9,063 bases of DNA from Bacillota bacterium (GTDB lineage: Bacteria; Bacillota; Clostridia; Christensenellales; CAG-138), in contig JAEZLG010000158.1 in assembly GCA_023435855.1 (NCBI GenBank), positions 1 to 9,063 of the forward strand, given 5' to 3'. Positions 1 through 6,462 of this stretch are shown one piece after another. The notes beneath the pieces are model-generated. The model had not been told where the DNA came from and did no database searches. It saw only the letters and a program-made list of their open reading frames with translations. A program made the position numbers and the translations under genes. Position 1 is the first letter of the stretch, and each line of letters opens with the position of its first letter.

Positions 1-332
1 AGATTGAACTGTATGATCATCTAAGGCAGGCAGGGAGATTTCACCCGCATTTCCAATCAGGCGTTGGGGATATCTTCCCCTTTGAAGCTACCTGTAAGAA
101 AAACCCCGAGAGCCTCATAGACGTGATTCGCGGCGGTTTTGCGGTTGGCATGCGTTACTTCTCCGCCTACGCAAGCGACAGCGACGTTGTACGCATAACG
201 GGCTATTTGGTGAAGCGTAGTGATCTTGAGAAGTTGGCACGAGGCGAAGCCGTCCAGCAAGATAACGTGGTTTGGGGATTGGGTGAAGTCCGCAACAGTC
301 ATGTCCTTGAGCGGAAGGTGCGTTCGTTATGA
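1..332 (+). CDS. yjjI: YjjI-family glycyl radical enzyme, C-terminal part (5' end outside window)
   Basis: This is the last 109 codons of a gene that starts before the window; the frame is open from position 3 to the TGA at 330-332. The C-terminus has the layout of a glycyl radical domain: R-I-T-G-Y-L-V-K-R, with the probable radical glycine encoded at 201-203. Assignment to YjjI (formerly DUF3029) rests on this GYLVKR-type C-terminus and on the next gene being a YjjW-type activase, the usual partner. Family enzymes carry a post-translational glycyl radical and a catalytic cysteine; the cysteine lies upstream and is not visible. The reaction of YjjI is not established to my knowledge. In E. 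coli yjjI-yjjW lies beside the deo (deoxynucleoside) operon, but no deo gene is in this window. The stop overlaps the yjjW start by 4 bases, so the two are probably translationally coupled. Confidence 0.85.
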   Translation, partial: IELYDHLRQAGRFHPHFQSGVGDIFPFEATCKKNPESLIDVIRGGFAVGMRYFSAYASDSDVVRITGYLVKRSDLEKLARGEAVQQDNVVWGLGEVRNSHVLERKVRSL

Positions 333-1174
333 CACGCGCACCGGTAAACCGCATTATTGATCACAGCAGCGTGGACGGACCCGGCAACCGCACGGTGTTC
401 TTCTTTCAGGGCTGCAACTTCAATTGCGGCTATTGCCATAACCCCGAAACAATCAACATGTGCATCAACTGCGGGGAATGCGTCCCGGCCTGTCCCTCAG
501 GAGCACTTACTATAAAAGAAAATGTAGTCTGCTTTGACCCGCGAAAGTGCCGCGCATGCGATACCTGCATAAAGATATGCAAGCATAACGCCTCCCCCAG
601 AATCGTTTTTATGACACCGGAGGAGGGTAAAAAAAAGCTCGAGCAAAACCGTCCGTTCATCCGTGGCGTCACGGTCTCGGGCGGAGAATGCTCGCTTTAT
701 AGGGATGTTGTGTTCGAACTTTTTAAGTACGCAAAAGCGATGAATCTCAATACCCTCATGGATTCTAACGGCAGCTATGATTTTTCCAAAGACCCTGCGC
801 TTATGGAGGTGTGCGACGGCGTAATGCTGGACGTAAAATGTGCGGATGATGCGGCACACCGCGCGCTCACCGGCAGGTCCAACGTTCAGGTGATGCAAAA
901 CTTGGATTTCCTTGCATCGGAAAGGAAGCTGGAGGAGGTCCGCACGGTGGTCGTTCCCGGTGCTTTGCCCAGCGAAGAGACCGTGCGAGCGGTCGCAGCA
1001 CACTTAAAACCCCATTGGACTGCAGGTATGGATGTTGCTTACAAGCTAATCCGCTATCGCCCGATGGGCGTCCGTGCTTTTTACCGCGACCATGCAACGC
1101 CAAATGACGCACTCATGGAGAGCCTTAAAGAAATTGTGGTTGAAGCAGGCTGCCCGAGGGTAATCGTGATTTGA
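329..1174 (+). CDS. yjjW: YjjW-family glycyl-radical-enzyme activase (radical SAM)
   Basis: This 281-residue protein should abstract a hydrogen from the glycine of the adjacent YjjI, using S-adenosylmethionine and a reduced [4Fe-4S] cluster. Visible motifs: the radical-SAM triad C29-x3-C33-x2-C36 in G-C-N-F-N-C-G-Y-C; an inserted two-cluster ferredoxin-like domain with C45-x2-C48-x2-C51-x3-C55 and C74-x2-C77-x2-C80-x3-C84; and V-S-G-G-E around 116-120, the SAM-binding GGE motif. The inserted bicluster domain is typical of activases for glycyl radical enzymes other than PflA. Length (about 280-290) and the N-terminus through SVDGPGNR and FFFQGCN fit YjjW. The ATG at 329 overlaps the yjjI stop and has GGAAGG at 315-320 region inside yjjI as ribosome binding site. 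An intrinsic terminator follows about 50 bases after the stop. No missing residue seen. Confidence 0.93.
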   Translation: MTRAPVNRIIDHSSVDGPGNRTVFFFQGCNFNCGYCHNPETINMCINCGECVPACPSGALTIKENVVCFDPRKCRACDTCIKICKHNASPRIVFMTPEEGKKKLEQNRPFIRGVTVSGGECSLYRDVVFELFKYAKAMNLNTLMDSNGSYDFSKDPALMEVCDGVMLDVKCADDAAHRALTGRSNVQVMQNLDFLASERKLEEVRTVVVPGALPSEETVRAVAAHLKPHWTAGMDVAYKLIRYRPMGVRAFYRDHATPNDALMESLKEIVVEAGCPRVIVI

Positions 1175-1221
1175 GTCTTAACGAAAAATCAAAAAACCCG
1201 ATCGTTATACATTTAGCTATG

Positions 1222-1253
1222 CCCGCGTTGCTCTTATAGAGCACGCGGGTTTT
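1222..1253 (+). terminator. Intrinsic terminator after yjjI-yjjW
   Basis: The stem is CCCGCG (1222-1227), one bulged T, then TGCTC (1229-1233), loop TTATA, GAGCA (1239-1243), CGCGGG (1244-1249), followed directly by TTTT. It is GC-rich and correctly placed 48 bases after the yjjW stop. It also sits only 37 bases before the rubrerythrin start, so it could act as a leader structure for that gene if a promoter lies upstream of it. Confidence 0.85.
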
Positions 1254-1290
1254 GGCAATAGTAACGGTATTAAAGAGCGGGAGGAAGAAA

Positions 1291-1887
1291 ATGCTTGCAC
1301 TCAAAGACAGCGTCACAAAAGAGAACCTATTAAAGGCTTTTGCAGGTGAATGCCAAGCCTGGCGGCGCTACGAACTTGCCGCAGGACACGCAAAAAAGCA
1401 AAACCTTGAGGTTTTGTATTGGCTTTTCCATTATACCGGGTCGCAGGAAAAGGAACATGCCGAGGTGTTTTACAATCATTTAAAGGAGTTTCACGGACAA
1501 GAAATAGCTTTAAGCGCTAACTACCCCATCGACCATTCAACCAACATGCAGGAGCTTTTGCAGCTTGCCGCTAAGCACGAGGCTGCCGAGCACGATACGA
1601 TTTATAAATCCTTTGGGGATAAGGCCAACGAAGAGGGCTTTGCAGGCATCGCAAATTCTTTTTACATGATCGCAGCAATTGAGTTAACACACAGCCAGCG
1701 TTTTGCGCGGTATGCTGAGCTTATGCAAAATAACAAACTGTTTCAAAATGAGACTCCCATTGAATACGTCTGCCTAAATTGCGGTCACGTCCACAGCGCC
1801 GCCGGGGCACCGCAGCTCTGCCCGGTTTGCGGGCATAGCCAAGGTTATTTTGTCAGGCGGGAAGACTCGCCGTTTGGGGTATATTAA
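1291..1887 (+). CDS. rbr: Rubrerythrin
   Basis: This 198-residue cytoplasmic protein is a non-haem di-iron peroxidase that reduces hydrogen peroxide to water with electrons from its own rubredoxin domain; it is common in anaerobes for oxidative-stress defence. The N-terminal ferritin-like four-helix domain (about 1-145) shows the di-iron ligand set: E20, E53-x2-H56 (in QEKEHAEVF), E97 with E100 (in HEAAEH), and E131-x2-H134 (in ELTHSQRF). The C-terminal rubredoxin-like domain has C161-x2-C164-G and C177-P-x-C180-G for one iron. Order and length are those of classical rubrerythrin. I chose the ATG at 1291 because GGGAGGAAG (1279-1287) lies just upstream; an in-frame TTG at 1252 is inside the preceding terminator and would add 13 unrelated residues. 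No promoter is obvious in the 37 bases between that terminator and the start. Confidence 0.95.
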   Translation: MLALKDSVTKENLLKAFAGECQAWRRYELAAGHAKKQNLEVLYWLFHYTGSQEKEHAEVFYNHLKEFHGQEIALSANYPIDHSTNMQELLQLAAKHEAAEHDTIYKSFGDKANEEGFAGIANSFYMIAAIELTHSQRFARYAELMQNNKLFQNETPIEYVCLNCGHVHSAAGAPQLCPVCGHSQGYFVRREDSPFGVY

Positions 1888-1903
1888 AGGAGATCCGATA
1901 AAG

Positions 1904-1942
1904 AAAAGGCCTTAACAAGACATTGTCTTGCTAAGGCCTTTT
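1904..1942. terminator. Bidirectional intrinsic terminator between rubrerythrin and dgkA
   Basis: The stem is AAAAGGCCTTA (1904-1914) paired with TAAGGCCTTTT (1932-1942), an A/C mismatch, then CAAGA (1916-1920) with TCTTG (1926-1930) and loop CATTG. The A tract on one side and T tract on the other let it work on both strands. It lies 17 bases after the rubrerythrin stop and 5 bases after the dgkA stop on the opposite strand. Confidence 0.92.
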
Positions 1943-1946
1943 AGCT

Positions 1947-2312
1947 CTATGAAAACAGCGCTATGATCTTTGGGAGAAATATCAACAATCCCGCGATGGC
2001 TGCCATAACAGCGCACAGAAGCACCGCGCCGGCTGCCGCGTCTTTGGCAAGCTTGATCTTTGGGTTAGGTTCTGTTGTAAGTAGGTCGCAAATCGTTTCC
2101 ACTGAGGTGTTAAGTGCTTCGGCACTCATGACGAGTGCAAAGAAAATAAGACAAGCGAGCCATTCCGTAACGCTTATAGAAAGTAAAAACCCAAATGCCG
2201 TAACGAGTAAAGCCGCAATAAAATGTATTCGCATGTTGCGTTCTTTTCGTAAGACAGCGAATATACCGCGAAATGCATATAGAAAGCTCGCCAGGAAACC
2301 GTGCTTTTTCAT
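1947..2312 (-). CDS. dgkA: DgkA-family diacylglycerol/undecaprenol kinase
   Basis: This small integral membrane kinase of 121 residues phosphorylates a membrane lipid alcohol with ATP; Gram-positive members act mainly on undecaprenol, recycling the cell-wall carrier lipid. The signature is at 63-78: S-A-E-A-L-N-T-S-V-E-T-I-C-D-L-L, a variant of the family E-x-x-N-T-A-x-E-x-x-x-D motif, with E65, N68, E72 and D76. A-K90-D91-A-A-A-G-A-V follows, and R-N-M-R-I-H near 25-30 is the conserved segment after the amphipathic helix. Hydrophobic segments lie at about 31-47, 50-66 and 95-120, as expected for three helices. The ATG at 2312 is preceded by AGAAGGAGT at a good distance; an upstream ATG (2381) would add 23 hydrophilic residues without a ribosome binding site. 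In many Firmicutes dgkA lies with ybeY and era; that context is absent here. It may be co-transcribed with the upstream lipoprotein gene. Confidence 0.88.
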   Translation of the reverse strand: MKKHGFLASFLYAFRGIFAVLRKERNMRIHFIAALLVTAFGFLLSISVTEWLACLIFFALVMSAEALNTSVETICDLLTTEPNPKIKLAKDAAAGAVLLCAVMAAIAGLLIFLPKIIALFS

Positions 2313-2413
2313 GCACACTCCTTCTGCAAAATCAAACGTGTTTCTATAGCTTTCCCCGGGAGATAGCAGATAAGCATGCATCTATCGCTGCTTTTCTTTT
2401 AGCACAAAAACCG

Positions 2414-3901
2414 TTATTCTACGCCATAATACTCAATGAGTTTTTGCACCCGCTCAAGCGCATCGCCGTTCACCCATACATCGGGCAGAAAACCGCGGCC
2501 CTCTTGGAACACGCGCTCATCATAACTAAGTAAAAGAGAACTACCCGAGCTAATATATATTCTTGAATTTGGAAGCGCAATGTTTTGCCCTAAGGAACCC
2601 AGTATCATACCCGCGCTGTTTGTGCCCACAAATACAACATTCCCTCTGGTACGTAGCACCGCCAGCAGCCATTCGCCGCCCGATATAGTACGGCTGTCCA
2701 TCAAAACAAACAGCAACCCTTTTCCACTATTCCATTTTAATTCTGCTTCATCTTTCTGCACAATGTACCCGTTTTCGCCGGACTGGTAAAGATCCATAAG
2801 ATAATCGTATGGATCAATGTGTGCTGTAGGGAATGAATAAGAGGAAAGGTTGCATGCGAAAATATAGTTCGATGCTCTGGTTGTTAGGTAATAATACCCT
2901 TTCCCGTATAGGTTTTTGGCAATGCCTTTGTAGTCATAATTGTTTAACCAAGCTTGAACCGCATCTGCATCCCCGCCCCCGTTACCGCGAAGATCAAGAA
3001 TGGCAATCGGTTCGTCACGTAACCGGATGGCAGCACCGACAAAGCTTCTAAAAGCATCCTCCTGTGTATAATCCGTGCACGTGACAACGGGTACATCCGT
3101 ATCCCAATCTGCTGAATACGGAATCATTGTATCGTATATTTGTTGCTCCACCACCTTTGAAAGCGTTAGCTCCCGCACACTGTTCTCTAAAGTAACGCTT
3201 ACTGTAAGTTGCTTTGCCGTCTGCTTGGAAAGCATACCAATGTAATAAACAAGCCTTCCGTCACTGCTTATCGACCGCTTCATGTAAGTTTCGATATTCG
3301 TATCGCCGCCAACTGCGCTAATATAGTGTTTCGCATCGTCAATCATTGCGTAATAGCCTGTTTTATCGTGCGCAAACTCCAGTTCCTCTGAGCTAAAATA
3401 GCTGTACATATCTACGACCGGCCTACCGTTTATTGTAAAATGTCCATCCTGCACAAAAGAGAGGCGGTTCCGAAGTACTTCAACTAGCTTACCAATCTGA
3501 AACGAAGCACCAAACGTACCAATATCGTAAAGAATGGCGGTCTGCGCTTCCTCAAAGGCATAGTCCCCGCCAAAATATTCATAAGGCCCGTAACAAAAGC
3601 GAAGTGTGCGAAACAAAAGGTCGATATCGTGTTTTGCTTGGTTTATAGTGATAAACTTTTTTTCATCGGCAACACGGTTGAGGTTCTTCGTGAGCGAGAT
3701 TAGCTCTTCTTCCGTGAAACCCACGTCCGTATCCGGAAGCGAAGGAATAAAATTGTGGATGCTGCTTTCGGGCACCATGTTTAGTTGGGCTTTGTGCAGG
3801 GCGTTCGCTTCCCGAAGAAGCGTATCAAAATCAGAGCCACTCGCACAGGCGGATAAAAGAAGAAAAAGAACGACGAGAATACCGCATACTAGCTTTTTCA
3901 T
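2414..3901 (-). CDS. Secreted lipoprotein of the S41 (tail-specific/tricorn-like) peptidase family
   Basis: This 495-residue protein begins with a lipoprotein signal peptide: M-K-K, a hydrophobic core at 4-16, and lipobox L-S-A-C with C19 as the lipidated residue, so it should be anchored on the outer face of the membrane. The S41 fold is marked by I-L-D-L-R-G-N-G-G-G (301-310), by T405-I-S407-G-G-E410 where the family has its serine nucleophile, by F-V-G-T-N-S-A-G (424-431), and by E-G-R-G-F-L-P-D-V-W-V (467-477). V-Q-D-G-H154 matches the D-G-H segment of tricorn-like members, giving a plausible Ser407/His154 pair. The lysine that follows the last glycine motif in C-terminal processing proteases is not there (G-M instead of G-K). 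No PDZ domain is evident. The start at 3901 has GGAAGGTG upstream. Substrate unknown; proteolytic activity is inferred from motifs only. Confidence 0.82.
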   Translation of the reverse strand: MKKLVCGILVVLFLLLSACASGSDFDTLLREANALHKAQLNMVPESSIHNFIPSLPDTDVGFTEEELISLTKNLNRVADEKKFITINQAKHDIDLLFRTLRFCYGPYEYFGGDYAFEEAQTAILYDIGTFGASFQIGKLVEVLRNRLSFVQDGHFTINGRPVVDMYSYFSSEELEFAHDKTGYYAMIDDAKHYISAVGGDTNIETYMKRSISSDGRLVYYIGMLSKQTAKQLTVSVTLENSVRELTLSKVVEQQIYDTMIPYSADWDTDVPVVTCTDYTQEDAFRSFVGAAIRLRDEPIAILDLRGNGGGDADAVQAWLNNYDYKGIAKNLYGKGYYYLTTRASNYIFACNLSSYSFPTAHIDPYDYLMDLYQSGENGYIVQKDEAELKWNSGKGLLFVLMDSRTISGGEWLLAVLRTRGNVVFVGTNSAGMILGSLGQNIALPNSRIYISSGSSLLLSYDERVFQEGRGFLPDVWVNGDALERVQKLIEYYGVE

Positions 3902-3955
3902 GCTACGAGCACCTTCCTAACATAACCGCTTTCAGCACAAACAAAAGGCTGCACC

Positions 3956-3966
3956 TTTATACTATA
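3956..3966 (-). promoter_or_regulatory. Possible -10 element for the S41 lipoprotein gene
   Basis: On the minus strand this reads TATAGTATAAA, with two overlapping near-consensus -10 hexamers (TATAGT, TATAAA), about 55 bases upstream of the ATG. No good -35 hexamer is visible at the right spacing; TTTCCC, 18 bases upstream of TATAGT, is the nearest. The same site reads TATAAT on the plus strand but there is no plus-strand gene for it to serve. Confidence 0.3.
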
Positions 3967-4056
3967 ATGACGCGGCATCGAGGCGGGAAATGCCGTTATT
4001 TTTCTGCAGTTTATAAGAAACACGAAAATATATATTGCTACATAGGGAAGAAATAG

Positions 4057-4092
4057 GGGGCAGTAGCACTTAATTAACAGTGCTTTAGCCCC
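4057..4092 (-). terminator. Hairpin, probable terminator of the GH4 operon
   Basis: GGGGC (4057-4061) pairs with GCCCC (4088-4092) and AGCACT (4065-4070) with AGTGCT (4079-4084), separated by a 3x3 internal loop; the loop is TAATTAAC. Read on the minus strand the hairpin is followed by CTATTTCTT, an imperfect T tract, and lies about 70 bases after the GH4 stop. The rest of the 260-base gap (3902-4161) is AT-rich, holds the possible promoter above, and shows no gene I can support. Confidence 0.5.
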
Positions 4093-4161
4093 GTTGTTGC
4101 TGACGATTAAATATCAATTTAGAAACTTGGCTGGTATCCCGAAAAGATTAAGCAAGAGGGA

Positions 4162-5463
4162 TCAGCGAAAAAACAGCGGCAGATGTTCGCGGTTAGCCTC
4201 AAGCATTTCATCAAGCATCTGCTCCGCGTCGTCCACCGAGGGTACGAGGGGGTGATGCGCAAGTGCAAGAAGTGCGAGGCTCCGGTCGCCCGTAACTGCG
4301 GCATCAATCGCCAGCCGCTCGTAGGTCTTGACAGAGGATATAAGCCCTTTTGTGGCTTCGGGCACCGTTGTAACAGGTATAGGCTTTGGGCCGTCGCGGT
4401 ATATGCGGCAATTTACCTCGATACAGTCGTCATCCCTTAAAAAGTCCAGCGTGCCCCGGTTTAAAACATTAACGGTCTGTACGTCGCCCGTGTCGTTATA
4501 TAGCGAACACATAAGCCGCACGGCTGCCTCGGAATAGAACGCGCCGCCGCGCTCCTCCAACTGCTTGGGCTTGTAGTCAAGTTTTGGGTCGCTGTAAAGC
4601 GCAAGAAGCTCATTTTCCAATTGCTGTACCACCTGCGCACGGGTTCTTCCACCGCGGGCGTTTTCCTGTTCCTCAAGAAGCATTTCCCTGTTCGTATAAT
4701 AATACTTGAGGTAATAGGAAGGGATGGCTCCGAGCGCGCGCAGGAAGTTTTTGTTCCACGCACCCTCGGGGACGTTTTTTGCGGTATAGTTCTCGCGCCT
4801 GCCAATCAGCTCGCTTAGCTTATCCTCACCGTCTATATCAATCTTTGTGACAAAGTGCAGGTGGTTGAGGCCGGTGAACTCGCAATATACCCGGCTTTCC
4901 TCTACACCGTACGTTTGGCACAGCCATTTAACCATACCGATAGGGGAATTACATAGGCCGATCGTACGGATGTCGGAATATTTATTAAGTGCTTGCGTGA
5001 CCATGCCGGAAGGGTTGGTAAAGCTCAAAAGCCATGCATCGGGGCAGAGCCGCTTCATGTCTTTGGCTATATCGAGCATCACGGGAATGGTGCGTAGTGC
5101 CTTCATCATCCCGCCGGGGCCTGTAGTTTCCTGCCCGATCATATTGTATTTAAGCGGTATGGATTCATCCAGCGCACGTGCCTTTAAAAGCCCCACGCGA
5201 AGCTGTGTAGAAACAAAATCCGCTCCGTAGAGCGCTTCTTCGCGGTTAAACGTAAGGTCCACCTGCATGGGCAGTCCCGATCTTTTCACCATCCGTTGTG
5301 CCATCGCCCCAACGACCGTGAGCTTATGTGCTCCCTCGGGGATGTCTACCAATACAAGCTTTTCTACGGGAAAATGCTCGTAATTCTTAATAAGCCCTTC
5401 AATAAGTTCCGGCGTATAGGTAGAACCTCCGCCGATGACAGCCAATTTTAATCCCCTTGCCAT
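4162..5463 (-). CDS. GH4 family 6-phospho-glycosidase (probable 6-phospho-beta-glucosidase)
   Basis: This 433-residue cytoplasmic enzyme belongs to glycoside hydrolase family 4, which cleaves 6-phosphorylated disaccharides through an NAD+- and divalent-metal-dependent oxidation/elimination route. The N-terminal Rossmann fold has V-I-G-G-G-S-T-Y-T-P-E (9-19) with D40 after the second strand. Family landmarks: Q-L-R-V-G (87-91), I-G-Q-E-T-T-G-P-G-G (109-118), N-P-S-G (150-153), metal ligands C171-N172 in L-C-N-S-P-I-G, and H201 in G-L-N-H-L-H-F. The QETTGPGG and CNSPIG forms resemble the beta-glucosidase branch (LicH/CelF/BglT) more than alpha-glucosidases. The ATG at 5463 has AAGGAG 8 bases upstream; an in-frame GTG at 5472 overlaps that site and is less likely. 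It lies 5 bases after the kinase stop, as the last gene of the operon. Exact sugar is unknown. Confidence 0.9.
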   Translation of the reverse strand: MARGLKLAVIGGGSTYTPELIEGLIKNYEHFPVEKLVLVDIPEGAHKLTVVGAMAQRMVKRSGLPMQVDLTFNREEALYGADFVSTQLRVGLLKARALDESIPLKYNMIGQETTGPGGMMKALRTIPVMLDIAKDMKRLCPDAWLLSFTNPSGMVTQALNKYSDIRTIGLCNSPIGMVKWLCQTYGVEESRVYCEFTGLNHLHFVTKIDIDGEDKLSELIGRRENYTAKNVPEGAWNKNFLRALGAIPSYYLKYYYTNREMLLEEQENARGGRTRAQVVQQLENELLALYSDPKLDYKPKQLEERGGAFYSEAAVRLMCSLYNDTGDVQTVNVLNRGTLDFLRDDDCIEVNCRIYRDGPKPIPVTTVPEATKGLISSVKTYERLAIDAAVTGDRSLALLALAHHPLVPSVDDAEQMLDEMLEANREHLPLFFR

Positions 5464-5468
5464 ATTGC

Positions 5469-6434
5469 TCACTCCTTTTTGAGGCTCAGTTCTTCACAAA
5501 GCGTGCTATAAACCCGCTCGTCCACAGTGCGCACGCCCAATTGCATCGCCATCAAAAGCGCACCGGCAACAGGCTGTACCTTTAAAATACAGTATCTGCA
5601 CCCGGGGGATGCACGTTCCACCGCGTTTTTGATGTAGGGGAGCAAAAAGCGGCTGTCGCCCTGCGAGAGGATACTGCCTGCAAGCACAAGATCAAAACAA
5701 TCCTCCTGCATGTTAAGCTTTTTTATGACCGCCGCTGCGGCTAAGCCCAGTTCTTCGCCCTGCTTTTTCAATATGCCGCGCGCCACTTCGTCATCCTTTG
5801 CTACCTCAAACAGCATGGGTACGAGGCCTGAAGGTACATCGTGTTCATGGTCAAGATAATCGTCCCGCATTGCCTCCACGCTGTCAAACCCAAGCGTTTT
5901 GAGGATTGCGCCGGTCAACAGTGTTGGTTCCGCCCGACCGTCCCACGCGCGGATCACGCTTCGAAACGCCTCCACCGCCAGTTCACTGCCTCCGAAATCG
6001 CCGAATGCATAGCCAAAGCCGCCGCACTGGTATTCGGCTCCATGTTTATTGATGCCGTAAGCATTCGTGCCCGTGCCGCAAATAAGCACAACCCCGTAGT
6101 TAAGGTTTGTACCTGCTCTAAGTGCAATAATTGTGTCGCATACGATTTTCGTGCTTTTGAACTTCAGATCGGCGAGCATAGGACGAAGTATAGTAAAATC
6201 GTGCTCCCTGTCCGCACCCGCAAGCCCGAAAACAGCGTGTTCAATAAAGTCGCGCGTAAGGCCGGCATTCTTTAGAGCATCGTCCACCGCGGCATAAATG
6301 TTTTTTCGAGCTGTCTCGCGGTCTATTTGATGGTTGCCGCAGCCGCTCAATGCGCTGCCTACGATACGTCCCGATTCATCGCATATGACGCAAAGTGTTT
6401 TGCTGCCACCGCCGTCCACGCCTAAAAAATACAT
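5469..6434 (-). CDS. BadF/BadG/BcrA-family sugar kinase (N-acetylglucosamine-kinase-like)
   Basis: This 321-residue protein is an ASKHA-fold ATP-dependent kinase of the NagK/MurK type, which phosphorylates amino sugars such as GlcNAc or MurNAc in the cytoplasm. Motifs in order: phosphate-1 D7-G-G-G-S-K-T13; G-L-A-G-A-D (70-75); C-D100-T, the probable catalytic aspartate; phosphate-2 C-G-T-G-T-N-A-Y-G (119-127); G-G-F-G-Y-A-F-G-D-F-G-G-S (138-150); adenosine motif L-A-G-S (251-254); and P-V-A-G-A-L-L near 288-294. Length matches GlcNAc/MurNAc kinases rather than BadF dehydratase activators, and no activator-type Cys cluster is seen. The segment at 145-150 reads G-D-F-G-G-S where NagK-like proteins usually have G-D-E-G-S. 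The ATG at 6434 has AGGAG 11 bases upstream. It lies 28 bases after the oxidoreductase stop and 5 bases before GH4. Substrate unproven. Confidence 0.87.
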   Translation of the reverse strand: MYFLGVDGGGSKTLCVICDESGRIVGSALSGCGNHQIDRETARKNIYAAVDDALKNAGLTRDFIEHAVFGLAGADREHDFTILRPMLADLKFKSTKIVCDTIIALRAGTNLNYGVVLICGTGTNAYGINKHGAEYQCGGFGYAFGDFGGSELAVEAFRSVIRAWDGRAEPTLLTGAILKTLGFDSVEAMRDDYLDHEHDVPSGLVPMLFEVAKDDEVARGILKKQGEELGLAAAAVIKKLNMQEDCFDLVLAGSILSQGDSRFLLPYIKNAVERASPGCRYCILKVQPVAGALLMAMQLGVRTVDERVYSTLCEELSLKKE

Positions 6435-6462
6435 GTTTGCTCACGCTCCTGATTTACTTCCC

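Noticed and set aside
497..1003. Long minus-strand open frame inside yjjW (168 codons)
   Set aside because: It lies opposite a gene with clear motifs, has no ribosome binding site and its translation resembles no known family; it reflects codon bias of yjjW.
2365..2400. Hairpin AGCAG...CTGCT followed by TTTTCTTTT on the plus strand
   Set aside because: It looks like a weak plus-strand terminator, but no plus-strand gene ends there and the stem has a two-base bulge and a long loop; on the minus strand no T tract follows. Probably chance.
3902..4161. Possible small gene or RNA in the gap between the lipoprotein and GH4 genes
   Set aside because: No open frame with a ribosome binding site and no structure beyond the terminator-like hairpin at 4057-4092; the plus-strand TATAAT at 3963 has no matching -35 element.
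5841..6275. Plus-strand open frame of 144 codons inside the kinase gene
   Set aside because: It is antisense to a well-supported kinase, with no ribosome binding site or recognisable domain.
6443..6459. GGAAGTAAATC shared by the kinase leader (minus strand) and the glycosylase leader (8060-8070, plus strand)
   Set aside because: Eleven bases of ribosome-binding-site-like sequence can match by chance, and the two genes are unrelated in function and orientation.
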